In this document: positions 1 to 8,577 of the stretch, piece after piece | How positions within the stretch are numbered: the stretch's first letter is position 1 | Layout: each line of letters starts with the position of its first letter | Assembly (NCBI GenBank): GCA_049515655.1 | Contig: JBEKTW010000016.1 | Location: 1-64,000, forward strand | DNA length: 64,000 nt | Source of the DNA: JBEKTW01 sp049515655 | GTDB lineage: Bacteria > Bacteroidota > Ignavibacteria > UBA10030 > SZUA-254 | Reading direction: 5' to 3' | Notes under the pieces: generated by a model | Told to the model about the DNA's origin: nothing | The model's input: the letters and a program-made list of their open reading frames with translations, nothing else | Databases searched by the model: none | Translations under genes and position numbers: made by a program

Positions 1-318
1 TATAAAAAGGCTTGTACAGTGCATTGACTCTGAGAGCAGGTAAGAACTGGCGATTTCTTATTAGCTTCAGAAGCGAAGTGAGTGGCATTGGTTCTCCTTG
101 CTATTACCACAGAAAGTGGGTTTTGCGGCCCAACGGACCGGAGCTTCCACCTTCGTCACAAAACGACTTCGGTGGATAGACCCGCCTTCGTCAAAAGAAT
201 GACTTCGGCGGACAGGAAGCTGCGGCGACGTGCCGCCAAATCAATCGTAGACTATACGCGCGGCCAAATCGTCGACGGCTGGTTCCGTCAGCTTGAGCGA
301 CTGGTTAGGCGCCCTTGC
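1..318. other. Non-coding spacer with attC-like ends
   Basis: I find no convincing gene here; the one short plus-strand reading frame (82-330) is rich in Arg and has no recognisable motif. The segment contains two similar units around 150-215, each holding CTTCGTC and GACTTCGG. Read on the minus strand just after the stop of the 319-1146 gene, the sequence starts GCCTAAC (310-304), continues with CAGTCGCTCAAGCTGACGG, and shows GTTGGGC at 134-128. Those heptamers fit the RYYYAAC and GTTRRRY ends of integron attC sites, but about 183 bp between them is long and the inner boxes pair poorly, so this is only a suggestion. Confidence 0.35.
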
Positions 319-1146
319 CTAATGATTTAAAATAACTTTCACTTTTTTCACCAAAGCTTCTTCTGCACCATTATTCCTAAATCCAATTTTCCCTGACGGG
401 ATTTTTAGAAAAGAATCTGATTGGAATGCAATTTCATCATTTATTAGAAGATGAATAGATTCGCCCCGAACCTTGATTGATACATCAAACCAGTCGTTAA
501 GATTTTTTATAAGGGGCATTGGCGGATCAATAATTTGCCAACCAATTGTAAATTGCACGGGGTGAATTTGAGGTGCAGGTTGATTTTGTTGATTTGCTTG
601 AACGGCAACGACAGGAACGGCAACACGACGATGAGGCCGTATCATATCTGAACGAATTTGAAACATATAATAATTATTTAGATCTTGTGCACGTACTATA
701 ACACCTAGACAATCTCTCAGAATGCGAGCGGAAAAAGATAAAGTATAGTTCTCCCAGTGCGCACCTACTTTTGTAATACCACCTCCATCTTGAGGTCCCA
801 CAGCTACTCCCGTTACTAAAAGAGTTCCTTTTTCAGGACACCTCCAATTACCTTCATAATCCCAATTCAATCTCAAATCTTTTGTGAAAGAATCTTGAAA
901 ACCACGAATGAATCGTCTATGTAAACTTGATACCCAGATAAAAAGTAAAAGAATTAGCAAAATAGCCGTGGAAATCCACAAGCCTTGAATATTTTGCGAG
1001 AAAAAACTAAAAACTCCTTTGTTCCCCCATTCATAAAATTTTAGAACATATCCAGCTAATGCCGCCAAGCCCGTTATATAAGCTGTCCATTTTAATATAA
1101 TTGAAATAAGACTCTCAAGGTTATTGACCGTTGGTTTTAATTTCAT
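319..1146 (-). CDS. Hypothetical membrane-anchored protein with a concanavalin-like C-terminal domain
   Basis: The 275-residue product has two predicted membrane segments near residues 15-35 and 55-75. A mostly beta C-terminal part follows, from about 95 to 270. Its pattern of a low-identity sheet ending in a phrase like GKIGFRNNG resembles LamG or DUF1080-type (3-keto-disaccharide hydrolase-like) jelly rolls. I cannot name a substrate and see no catalytic residues. The DNA is clearly more AT-rich than the rest of the window. The start is supported by AAAAGGAG about 8 nt upstream of the ATG. The gene stands alone, with repeat-rich spacer on both sides and GTTAGCC 27 nt upstream of the start, so recent acquisition, perhaps as a cassette, is an inference. 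The reading frame is solid; the function is unknown. Confidence 0.7.
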   Translation of the reverse strand: MKLKPTVNNLESLISIILKWTAYITGLAALAGYVLKFYEWGNKGVFSFFSQNIQGLWISTAILLILLLFIWVSSLHRRFIRGFQDSFTKDLRLNWDYEGNWRCPEKGTLLVTGVAVGPQDGGGITKVGAHWENYTLSFSARILRDCLGVIVRAQDLNNYYMFQIRSDMIRPHRRVAVPVVAVQANQQNQPAPQIHPVQFTIGWQIIDPPMPLIKNLNDWFDVSIKVRGESIHLLINDEIAFQSDSFLKIPSGKIGFRNNGAEEALVKKVKVILNH

Positions 1147-2053
1147 AAGTGACTCCTTTTAAATTGGATGGCGGCTAACATTGTTTATATTGGTCTGCAT
1201 AACATCCAATTACTCTTTCATGTGCCGAATAAGATGCCGGCGAAACAAGTTCCGGATCGCGCTGGGAATTAACGACGGAATATAAAAACCCCTTCGATAA
1301 ATCGCAAATGTGATTCTTCTTCTTTTATTCCTGTAATAACTCTGTGGAAATGTCCGGGTCTGGATGGAGGGGAACCATCCCATTCTGGTCAATTGGGAGA
1401 TGATGTTCCGAGAGAAACTTTTGTATATCCACAACAACCCGGTCAGGTCGGGAAGCCTCCTCCCAGCCAAGCGTGCACAGGTGCGCAGTTCACTCCCCCT
1501 TCATCGTTACGCATTCCAATAGTTTCTTTAAACCGACAAAATGGACGGTCATTCCGGATAGCATTTAGTGCTACCAAATGCAAATCTATTGGCGTTTGGT
1601 GCATTGGCTGATGAGGCAAGTCTTGAGAGGTTTCTCGTTTCGTAAACAGACGGAGCCGTAGAGTCCGACCTGCCTGCCGTCTGTTTGGCTGGTTCGTAAT
1701 CGGCCAGAGCCGTAGAGTCCGTTTCGTAAACGGACTTCATGGCGGGGAGGGAGTTTTCTTGTTCCCAGGCTCTCGTCTGGGAACGTACCAACTCCGAATT
1801 CACCCTATGGTCCCTCTCTAAAATTAGAGAGGGACGTCGGCCGAGTAACGACCTCCCCTTCTCTACTTGTAGACCTGCCTGCCGGACTGACCTCATGATT
1901 CTGCAATCCCTTGACGTTCGGCAGGCAGGGAAGGGGATCAAAGGGGATGAGTTCGGCGAGGACTCTTCGCACTTGGGTCGCGAGCACACCTGTCCGCCTC
2001 TGGCGGAAATCGGACGGGGTTGAATGTCCGGTGAAGGGACCGGACTCTACACC
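1147..2053. repeat. Non-coding, palindrome-rich spacer
   Basis: About 900 bp without a supportable gene; overlapping frames on both strands are short and unlike any family. It holds several perfect hairpins. ATTGGATG and CATCCAAT flank 1163-1210. GTCCGTTT/AAACGGAC lies at 1717-1735, GTTCCCAG/CTGGGAAC at 1761-1784, and a 12-bp stem (GTCCCTCTCTAA) at 1810-1835. The word GAGCCGTAGAGTCCG occurs twice (near 1653 and 1706), and TGCCTGCCG recurs. At 1993-2007 there is a short palindrome, TCCGCCTCTGGCGGA, related to the 51-bp repeat near 4976 and 5942. This looks like an accumulation site for small repeats. Confidence 0.6.
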
Positions 2054-3694
2054 CTATAACTTCGGCCCGGCCTTGATCACTTCCGGCGAACAGCCAGCCT
2101 CGAATTTTTTAAAATTCTCGATGAATCGGGAAGCGAGCTGCCGGTACTTCTGCATGTAGACATTCTTATCGCTCCACGAAGAAGAAGGGTCCAGTACGCT
2201 CGCCGGAACATCCTCACACGTCGCAGGCACCTGGAATCCGAAGACCGGGTCTGTTGCGTACTTCACGTTTAACAGCTTTCCGCTTAATGCGGCGTTGAGA
2301 AGCGCGCGCGTGTGTTTGATACTGATGCGTTTTCCGATTCCGTACGGCCCGCCGACCCATCCTGTGTTCACCAGCCAGCAATTCACCTTGTACTTTTCGA
2401 TCTTTCGTCTCAACAAATCGGCATAGAAATACGGGTGATGGACCATGAACGGCGCACCGAAACAGGTGCTAAAGGTCAGCTCCGGTTCCTTACCGAGACC
2501 CATTTCTGTTCCAGCCACCTTCGTCGTGTACCCTGAGATGAATTGGTAAAGGGCTTGGTTGGGAGTGAGCTTCGCGATCGGTGGCAGGACGCCCGAGCCG
2601 TCGCATGTGAGAAGAATGATGTTTTTGGGATGACCGCCGACTTTCTCCGGAACCGCGTTGTCGATGTACTCAAGAGGATATGAAGCGCGGGTGTTTTCGG
2701 TGAGCGTCGCGTCGTCCAGGTCGATCAAGCGAGTGACGGGGTCGAAGACAACATTCTCGAGGATTGTTCCGAACCTTTGCGTGCACGCGTAGATTTGCGG
2801 CTCCGCGGTCGGCGAGAGTGCGATGACCTTTGCGTAACAACCGCCTTCGAAATTGAAGGTGCCTTCGTCACTCCATCCATGCTCGTCGTCCCCGATGAGA
2901 CCTCGGTTCGGGTCGGCCGAGAGTGTCGTCTTGCCCGTACCCGACAGGCCGAAGAACAGCGCCGTATCTCCTTCTTTTCCCATATTCGCAGAGCAGTGCA
3001 TGGTCATGACACCGTCCAGCGGGAGCAGGAAATTCATGATGGTGAAAACCGATTTCTTGATTTCTCCGGCGTACGCGGTATTTCCGATGATTCCCAGCTT
3101 CTGTTCAAAATTCAGCACGATAAATGTTTCACTCGCAGTTCCGTCAATTTGCGGGAGCCCCTGGAACGACGGCAAGGCGATGATCGTGAAGTCCGGCACG
3201 TGGCGCCGGTAGTCTTCCGTCGTCTTCGGGAGCAGGAACATATTTCTCGCAAACATGCTGTGCCATGCTTTCTCCGAGATAATGCGGATGGGCAATTGGT
3301 ACGTGGGATCCGCACCCGCATAGCAGTCTTGAACAAAAACGTCTCTGCCCTGCAAAAAGCCGGATAATCGGCTGAAGAGCTCGTTGAACTTATCCTGGCT
3401 GAACGGTCTATTATATTCGCCCCACCACACTTTGTCCTGCGTGGTTCCTTCCTTCACGATGAACTTATCGCTTGCCGAGCGGCCGGTGTGTTTTCCCGTG
3501 TTCGCAACGACGGGTCCGAGGTGAGAGATACGAGCTTCTCCCCTGAAGGCAATTTCCTCGTAGAGCGATTCGGTCGGTAAGTTCCAGTAGACGTTGCTCA
3601 GGTTCGACAAGCCGTGATTCGCGAGTCCGTAATCGCTCTTACGGGCTTTGGCCTGGTCCTGTGCCGGTGTTTTGATGTTCAGTAAATTGTTCAT
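2054..3694 (-). CDS. pckA: Phosphoenolpyruvate carboxykinase (ATP)
   Basis: This enzyme converts oxaloacetate and ATP to PEP, CO2 and ADP, the entry step of gluconeogenesis, in the cytosol. The 546-residue length is normal for the ATP-dependent family. Visible are the substrate-binding TGRSASDKF near 70-78, the kinase-1a P-loop GLSGTGKTTL near 249-258, and the metal-binding kinase-2 segment GDDEHGW near 268-274. I place the start at the ATG at 3694. It has GAGGG about 7 nt upstream, and its ATG overlaps the TGA of the upstream aminotransferase gene (ATGA), which implies translational coupling. A TTG two codons further upstream is possible but less likely. The pairing with an aminotransferase suggests a joint role at oxaloacetate; that link is an inference. 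Confidence 0.96.
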   Translation of the reverse strand: MNNLLNIKTPAQDQAKARKSDYGLANHGLSNLSNVYWNLPTESLYEEIAFRGEARISHLGPVVANTGKHTGRSASDKFIVKEGTTQDKVWWGEYNRPFSQDKFNELFSRLSGFLQGRDVFVQDCYAGADPTYQLPIRIISEKAWHSMFARNMFLLPKTTEDYRRHVPDFTIIALPSFQGLPQIDGTASETFIVLNFEQKLGIIGNTAYAGEIKKSVFTIMNFLLPLDGVMTMHCSANMGKEGDTALFFGLSGTGKTTLSADPNRGLIGDDEHGWSDEGTFNFEGGCYAKVIALSPTAEPQIYACTQRFGTILENVVFDPVTRLIDLDDATLTENTRASYPLEYIDNAVPEKVGGHPKNIILLTCDGSGVLPPIAKLTPNQALYQFISGYTTKVAGTEMGLGKEPELTFSTCFGAPFMVHHPYFYADLLRRKIEKYKVNCWLVNTGWVGGPYGIGKRISIKHTRALLNAALSGKLLNVKYATDPVFGFQVPATCEDVPASVLDPSSSWSDKNVYMQKYRQLASRFIENFKKFEAGCSPEVIKAGPKL

Positions 3695-4908
3695 GCCCAA
3701 TCCCTCAGTAATTTCCGTTCGCCAATGTATATTTCATTCGGTGATTCGGGGTCGAGAGCCCATTTGATCCGCTCGATTCCTTGTTTGATTTCTTTGATCG
3801 AGCCGCAGTAGCTCAACCGGAGGTGGCCTTCCATGCCGAACTCCTTTCCGGGAACCGTCACAACGAGCGCTTTCTTCAGCAAGAAGTTTGAAAGCTCGAT
3901 CGAACTCTTGTGGTACGCCCGGAAGTCAGGAAGGCAATAGAACGTTCCGTCGGGTTTCGTGACCTTCACACCGTTGAACGATTCCAGTTCCTGAATCATT
4001 ACGTTCCGGTTGTTCTCGATGGTGAGGCGCAAGCCGTCGACGATGCTTTGCAGTCCCATGAGTGCTCCCTCCGCCGCTGCCTGGAGAATAACCGACGTGG
4101 TCGTCGTGATTTGTCCCTGAACGTTTATCATGATCTGGACGAGTTCCTTCGGGGCAACCGTCCAGCCGATGCGGAAGCCGGTCATACCGTAGAGTTTCGA
4201 TATTCCATTGACCACGATGACACGCGAATTCTCGATATCCTTCTTCGTGTATTTGTACGCAGATACCTGTTTCTTCCCGTCGAAGAGCAACTTGTGGTAG
4301 ATGTCATCCATGATGCAGTAAATGCCTTTGCGTTCGCAGAAGTCGACAATCTCTGCGAGAAACTCCTCCCGGTACATGATCCCGGAAGGATTGTTGGGGC
4401 TGTTGATGATGATCGCCTTCGTGTACGAGCTCACACGCTGTTCGATATCCTGCATGCGGGGGTGGAACGATCCGTCCTCCGGAGTGACGATGACAGGGAC
4501 GCCATAGCACATCCTTACCATTTCGGGATAGCTTACCCAGTAGGGGGCAAGAATGATCACTTCCTCCTGCGGATTGAGGATCGTGTAGAGCAGGTTGAAA
4601 ACGGACTGCTTTGCGCCGGCGGATACGATGATATTCTCGGGAGCCGCCATTCTGTCGTAGTTCTCCTCCGTGTACCGCAGGATCGCCTTTTTGAGCGATG
4701 GGATTCCATCGGTGGGAGTGTATTTCACATCACCGGTTGTGAGTTTGGCGGCCGAGCTTAAGATCGCATTTATCGGAGCTTTGTTTTTTGGCTCACCTGC
4801 TCCCAAATGGATTACTGCTTCGCCTTTTTCTTTCAGCAGACGAGCTTCCTCGTTCAGCCTCAGCGTCGGCGACTCAGCGATCGAGCGTGCAAGCTGGCTT
4901 ACATTCAT
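3691..4908 (-). CDS. Pyridoxal-phosphate aminotransferase, aspartate aminotransferase type
   Basis: This is a fold-type I aminotransferase of 405 residues that probably interconverts aspartate and oxaloacetate with 2-oxoglutarate and glutamate. The sequence shows NSPNNPSG near 169-176, the cofactor-holding Asp in MDDIYHKLL near 201, and the Schiff-base lysine in NGISKLYGMTG near 238. The substrate Arg lies in HLRLSYCGS near the C-terminus. These motifs fit the thermophile/bacterial I-gamma AspAT group, though other keto-acid substrates cannot be excluded from sequence alone. It is the first gene of a two-gene unit: its stop overlaps the pckA start by 4 nt. I see no clear promoter upstream on the minus strand. 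Confidence 0.88.
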   Translation of the reverse strand: MNVSQLARSIAESPTLRLNEEARLLKEKGEAVIHLGAGEPKNKAPINAILSSAAKLTTGDVKYTPTDGIPSLKKAILRYTEENYDRMAAPENIIVSAGAKQSVFNLLYTILNPQEEVIILAPYWVSYPEMVRMCYGVPVIVTPEDGSFHPRMQDIEQRVSSYTKAIIINSPNNPSGIMYREEFLAEIVDFCERKGIYCIMDDIYHKLLFDGKKQVSAYKYTKKDIENSRVIVVNGISKLYGMTGFRIGWTVAPKELVQIMINVQGQITTTTSVILQAAAEGALMGLQSIVDGLRLTIENNRNVMIQELESFNGVKVTKPDGTFYCLPDFRAYHKSSIELSNFLLKKALVVTVPGKEFGMEGHLRLSYCGSIKEIKQGIERIKWALDPESPNEIYIGERKLLRDWA

Positions 4909-5339
4909 GAAACAATGAACCTCACTTTCTTATCGTTTGACGTTGGGAACCCGGCGCGTACTCGCCTCGCGCTCGTCCGCCTCTGCACTTCACGGAACAG
5001 CTGTTTCGTGCAGTGAAGCCGGCGGACAGGCGAGTCGGCGGGCAGAATAGGATTTATTTCTCCGAAACTCACCCGGAGACTCTTAATTCCAGAAACATTT
5101 CCTGTTTTTGTGAATTTTGATCAAAGAACGGAACGACACCCGTACCCGCCGAACCCTCCGCCGAAACGCAGTGCGGGCGGAAGAGTTATGGAGGCGGGAG
5201 CGTGGTAGACACGCGTGATAAACCGACTGATTTTACGAAAATTTCTGATAGAAAACAACCGTAGGCGCTGTAGGATCTCTGGCGCGCCGGGGAATATAAC
5301 AGTCACGCAAACCGGGATGCTGCCCCGCAGGCCGTAAGT
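4909..5339. other. Intergenic region between aminotransferase and FmdB genes
   Basis: There is no credible gene in this stretch. It separates a minus-strand unit from a plus-strand gene. It contains one copy of the 51-bp palindromic repeat (4976-5026), listed separately, and nothing else I recognise. Confidence 0.6.
4976..5026. repeat. 51-bp palindromic repeat, copy 1
   Basis: An exact copy of the 51 bp at 5942-5992. The outer arms are TCCGCC and GGCGGA. The core at 4991-5010 is the near-perfect palindrome CACGGAACAGCTGTTTCGTG. It lies in the spacer upstream of the aminotransferase-pckA unit. Confidence 0.85.
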
Positions 5340-5368
5340 TTGTATATCAATCCATGACTGGTTATATT
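5340..5368 (+). promoter_or_regulatory. Predicted sigma-70-type promoter of the FmdB-like gene
   Basis: TTGTAT at 5340-5345 is followed after 17 nt by TATATT at 5363-5368, which places transcription start near 5375, some 37 nt before the ATG at 5412. It matches the pattern seen before several other genes in the window. Confidence 0.45.
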
Positions 5369-5411
5369 CAAGAGGAATTGATGTGAAAATCACAATGAAA
5401 TGTGAATTCTG

Positions 5412-5708
5412 ATGCCGACGTACGCTTATCGCTGTAAATCATGTTCGCACGAATTTGAAGAGCTTCAAAGAAATACGGACGCTCCGTTAAAGCGATGTCC
5501 TTCGTGTCACAAGGAAACGCTCGTGCGCAACATCGGCGGGGGGGCCGGATTGATGTTCAAGGGAAGCGGATTCTATCAAACCGATTACAAGAGGACCGGC
5601 AAAGGTGGAACTGATCGGTCCGAGCCGAAGAAGGAAAAGAAAACCGAACCGAAGCCGGAATCTAAACCTGATTCGAAATCCGATTCTAACGCCAAGAAAC
5701 CGGAGTGA
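5412..5708 (+). CDS. FmdB-type zinc-ribbon protein
   Basis: A 98-residue protein whose first 45 residues form the FmdB/CxxC-CxxC regulatory-type zinc ribbon: MPTYAYRCKSC carries Cys8 and Cys11, and RCPSCHKE carries Cys29 and Cys32. A glycine-rich segment and the typical FKGSGFYQTDYKR motif follow. The tail from about 65 on is low-complexity and highly charged (repeated KP, ES, DS units) and is probably disordered. The family is widespread, and its precise function (proposed regulator or small-molecule sensing) is not settled. It stands alone, with its own predicted promoter at 5340-5368. Confidence 0.9.
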   Translation: MPTYAYRCKSCSHEFEELQRNTDAPLKRCPSCHKETLVRNIGGGAGLMFKGSGFYQTDYKRTGKGGTDRSEPKKEKKTEPKPESKPDSKSDSNAKKPE

Positions 5709-6011
5709 AGTCGTGGTCTTTTCAGGTCAACCTTCCGAAGGTTGAAGGGAAGTGCCAATTCGCTGAACCTTCGGAAGGTTTGGGCTGAAATTAATTCGCT
5801 GTCCTGTCATTTTCCACGATGCCAAACACGCTTCCCTCGGTCTCCTCCGGGAGGGATCTCCGCCATACCGCCAAAAAACCGGCGGTCAAGAAAGATGGCG
5901 GACAGGTTTGCTCCCGACCAAGTAGAGTCCGATTCGCTCTATCCGCCTCTGCACTTCACGGAACAGCTGTTTCGTGCAGTGAAGCCGGCGGAAATCGGAC
6001 ATCTGTCAAGG
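5709..6011. repeat. Intergenic palindromes and 51-bp repeat copy 2
   Basis: No gene. Two related palindromes lie just after the FmdB gene: CAACCTTCCGAAGGTTG at 5728-5744 and AACCTTCGGAAGGTT at 5766-5780. The second exact copy of the 51-bp palindromic repeat is at 5942-5992, between this spacer and the stop of the minus-strand secreted-protein gene. Neither palindrome is followed by a T-tract, so I do not call them terminators. Confidence 0.75.
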
Positions 6012-8165
6012 TTACTTCAACAGCATCATCTTTCTGACGGCCTCGTACGCTGTGCCCTTCGCCCCGGCCGGCTCTTCACGCAGGCGATAGAAGTACACTC
6101 CGCTCGGCATGCCACCTCCGTCCCAGCTCACCGTGAACTCCCCGGGCTCTTTCACCCCGTTCACCAGCGTTGCCACCTCCCTCCCAAGAACATCATAGAT
6201 CCTCAATGTGACCAATCCGAAATTGACAATTCGAAATTCGAATTCCGTCGTCGGGTTGAACGGGTTCGGATAATTTTGCCCCAGCCAGAACACTCTTGGC
6301 GACACCTGCTGCCTGCCAACAACTCCCTCCGCCCCTTCCGGAGGATAATAGATTTTCATCATCTCCCCGTCCAATCCACCCACCCAGCCTGTCGAGTCGT
6401 TCACGAAACACACGGAGAACAGGCCGTTGTTGCTGATCGACGGGACCTCCGCCCACGTCTCCCCTCCGTCCGTTGTATGGAGGATGTAGTCACCCAGTCC
6501 GTTTCCGATATACCCGACCGCCCAGCCCACCATGGGGGAAGAGAAGGCAAGCCGGTGCATGTACCAACTTTCGGTCGTCGGACCATGCTTCAGCGACCAG
6601 GTTGCGCCGCCGTCCGTCGTTTTCCAGATGCGCCCCGACGTGCCGCCCGCACACCCCGTCGTCGGGGAAACGAATCTGAGCGAAATCGGATGGTCCAGAT
6701 TGGCGCACTGCCATGTCTGGCCGCCATTGCTCGTTCGGAACACTGAACTGTCGCTTGACCAATCATAATTTACGACCCAGCCGGTATCCGCATTGAGAAA
6801 CTGTATTGAAGAAATAGAATGATTCATGATGGTTGTCCAGTGATTTCCCCCATCTGTTGTGCGCGTCAGGTTGCTATGCGTCCCGCACCACACATTCTGT
6901 GAGTCGAGAGCGGCGATGGAAATCGATGACCCGGAAGCGCATTGGCTCCAATCGGCGCCCCCGTTCCTCGTGCGCCAAACCCCCACGTCGCATCCAATCC
7001 ATCCGCAGAGTGGAGAGCTGAACGACAGGGTATTGGCCCTGTAATTCGTTTGAGAAGTTATCCAGGTGGCGCCTCCGTCAGTCGTGTGATGGATCCGGCC
7101 GCCGGCCGCCCAGCCCTCGAGTGGAGAAAGGAATTGTATCTCGCCGATGCCGAATCCGTTCTCAGTCGCCTGCAGATGCCACGTGCGGCCGGAATCGTTC
7201 GTCGTTGCCATCAGCCCGTAGATGCCCACGAGCATTCCGACACCGCTTGCGCGCATCCGGATGCGATTCATCGTCGTGAAACTCAGCGACGAACTGAAAA
7301 TCGTGTCCCGCTTCCATGTTGCACCGCTGTCTGCCGTCATGTAGACCTCACCGACATCATCGGAGGCGGCCCAGCCATGCGCCGCGTCAATGAATGAAAC
7401 AGAGGTCGCCGATATATCCTCCGGGCCGCCCTCCTGCCAGGTGGAGCCGCCGTCGGTCGAGCGCTCGAGAACGCCCTCCGCCAGTCCCCAGATCGTGCCG
7501 TTCGGATTGACGACACTCATCTCCCCAGGGACTTTATACGTCACACCCCGGCCGTCCGCAAGCCATGTCTTGCCGGAATCGACGGACATCTGAATCTCGC
7601 CATCCGATTCGAACAGCATGACAACAGAGTCCTTTAGGTACATGATTTGCTGAAACGGCATGTCGAAATCTTCGATGGTCGTCCAGTTCGCTCCCCCGTC
7701 TGTTGTCTTCCAGAGAAACCCCGACTCGGACGTGCCGCAGGCCCATCCAACCATCGGATTGAGAAATCGAATATCCTTGACCATGAATCCACCGTCGGCA
7801 GGGACACTGCGCGTCCACGTATCGCCTCCGTCCGTCGTATGAAGAACTGTCGAGCTGTCGCCGGCAATCCACCCCTCCGTGCGCGACACGAAATCAACGC
7901 TCCTCAGCGTCGCCGAACTGCCGAGCACTTTTGGCGTCACGCTCCAGGTTGCACCCTGGTCCGTCGACCGGACAACCGTCCCCATCTCGCCGACCGCAAC
8001 GAAAAAACTGTCCGTCACAAGGCAGATATTGTTGAGAGTATTTCCCTGCGGCACGGGATTCTGCCAGGTAAATGAGCCCGGGCGCGATTGCGCATACACC
8101 GTGCGCCACGACGGCAGAAGGAGGACAAGAAGAATTATTGCGATAAGTTTTGACCTGTGCTTCAT
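6012..8165 (-). CDS. Secreted BNR/YCF48-like beta-propeller protein with type IX sorting domain
   Basis: The 717-residue protein starts with a signal peptide (hydrophobic stretch about 8-20, ending VYAQ near 26). The body, about 30-620, is a run of Asp-box/YCF48-like repeats of the form TTDGGATW, STDGGSTW and TADSGATW, as expected of one or two beta-propellers. The last 80 residues carry the type IX C-terminal sorting domain, with the landmark QNYPNPFNPTT, then IYDVLGREVATLV and SGVYFYRL. It is therefore expected to cross the outer membrane through type IX secretion and be released or anchored. The secretion machinery itself is not in this window. Ligand and activity are unknown. The upstream side has AAAGG about 10 nt before the ATG. 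Confidence 0.9.
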   Translation of the reverse strand: MKHRSKLIAIILLVLLLPSWRTVYAQSRPGSFTWQNPVPQGNTLNNICLVTDSFFVAVGEMGTVVRSTDQGATWSVTPKVLGSSATLRSVDFVSRTEGWIAGDSSTVLHTTDGGDTWTRSVPADGGFMVKDIRFLNPMVGWACGTSESGFLWKTTDGGANWTTIEDFDMPFQQIMYLKDSVVMLFESDGEIQMSVDSGKTWLADGRGVTYKVPGEMSVVNPNGTIWGLAEGVLERSTDGGSTWQEGGPEDISATSVSFIDAAHGWAASDDVGEVYMTADSGATWKRDTIFSSSLSFTTMNRIRMRASGVGMLVGIYGLMATTNDSGRTWHLQATENGFGIGEIQFLSPLEGWAAGGRIHHTTDGGATWITSQTNYRANTLSFSSPLCGWIGCDVGVWRTRNGGADWSQCASGSSISIAALDSQNVWCGTHSNLTRTTDGGNHWTTIMNHSISSIQFLNADTGWVVNYDWSSDSSVFRTSNGGQTWQCANLDHPISLRFVSPTTGCAGGTSGRIWKTTDGGATWSLKHGPTTESWYMHRLAFSSPMVGWAVGYIGNGLGDYILHTTDGGETWAEVPSISNNGLFSVCFVNDSTGWVGGLDGEMMKIYYPPEGAEGVVGRQQVSPRVFWLGQNYPNPFNPTTEFEFRIVNFGLVTLRIYDVLGREVATLVNGVKEPGEFTVSWDGGGMPSGVYFYRLREEPAGAKGTAYEAVRKMMLLK

Positions 8166-8577
8166 ATCAAAGCGACCTTTCTATGAGTGTACGTGGATAC
8201 TTTTTTGCCGCTCTTGGGCAGAACTGCTTTGCGAACCCCGCGGTGTTGTTCATCAGGAAAGCAGAAGCGTGCGGAACATCGGGGCTGACTCAGGAACAAT
8301 GGGACAAAGAACAGGGTTCGAATCCAGGCCGGGGGTGAAACCCGGATATCCGCGATCCGGAACTATCAGGAAATGTGGCGGTCCAAAGATTGGGAAAAAT
8401 AGGGACAAAGTCAACTGCTTCCCACCAGCGAATCTGCACTCTCAGTCATTAAAACAAATGCGATGTCAAGTCTGAACGTATTTTTCTCGACTGATTGGCC
8501 AGCGGCCGATTCTCAAGCTTGCTTCTTTCAGCAAAATTTCAAACATTACACAGCTAGATAATGAATGAAGTAACGGG
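8166..8577. other. Intergenic region between divergent genes
   Basis: About 410 bp between the divergent secreted-protein and ABC-transporter genes. I see no gene, RNA or repeat in it. One stretch near 8310 contains GGTTCGAATCC, which resembles a T-arm loop, but no tRNA can be folded around it. Confidence 0.5.

Noticed and set aside
82..330. Short plus-strand reading frame
   Set aside because: Arg-rich, no family motif, lies in a repeat and possible attC region and overlaps the end of a well-supported minus-strand gene.
1549..2023. Overlapping reading frames on both strands
   Set aside because: They read through palindromes and repeated words; amino acid composition follows the repeats and no motif or good ribosome site is present.
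3910..4761. 283-residue plus-strand frame
   Set aside because: It lies fully inside the aminotransferase gene on the other strand; a common antisense artefact of GC-rich coding DNA.
5742..6746. 334-residue plus-strand frame
   Set aside because: Runs across a repeat and the antisense of the secreted propeller gene; His/Pro/Arg-rich with no motif.
8310..8330. tRNA T-arm-like sequence GGTTCGAATCC
   Set aside because: The arm pairs poorly and no acceptor stem, D-arm or anticodon arm can be found around it.
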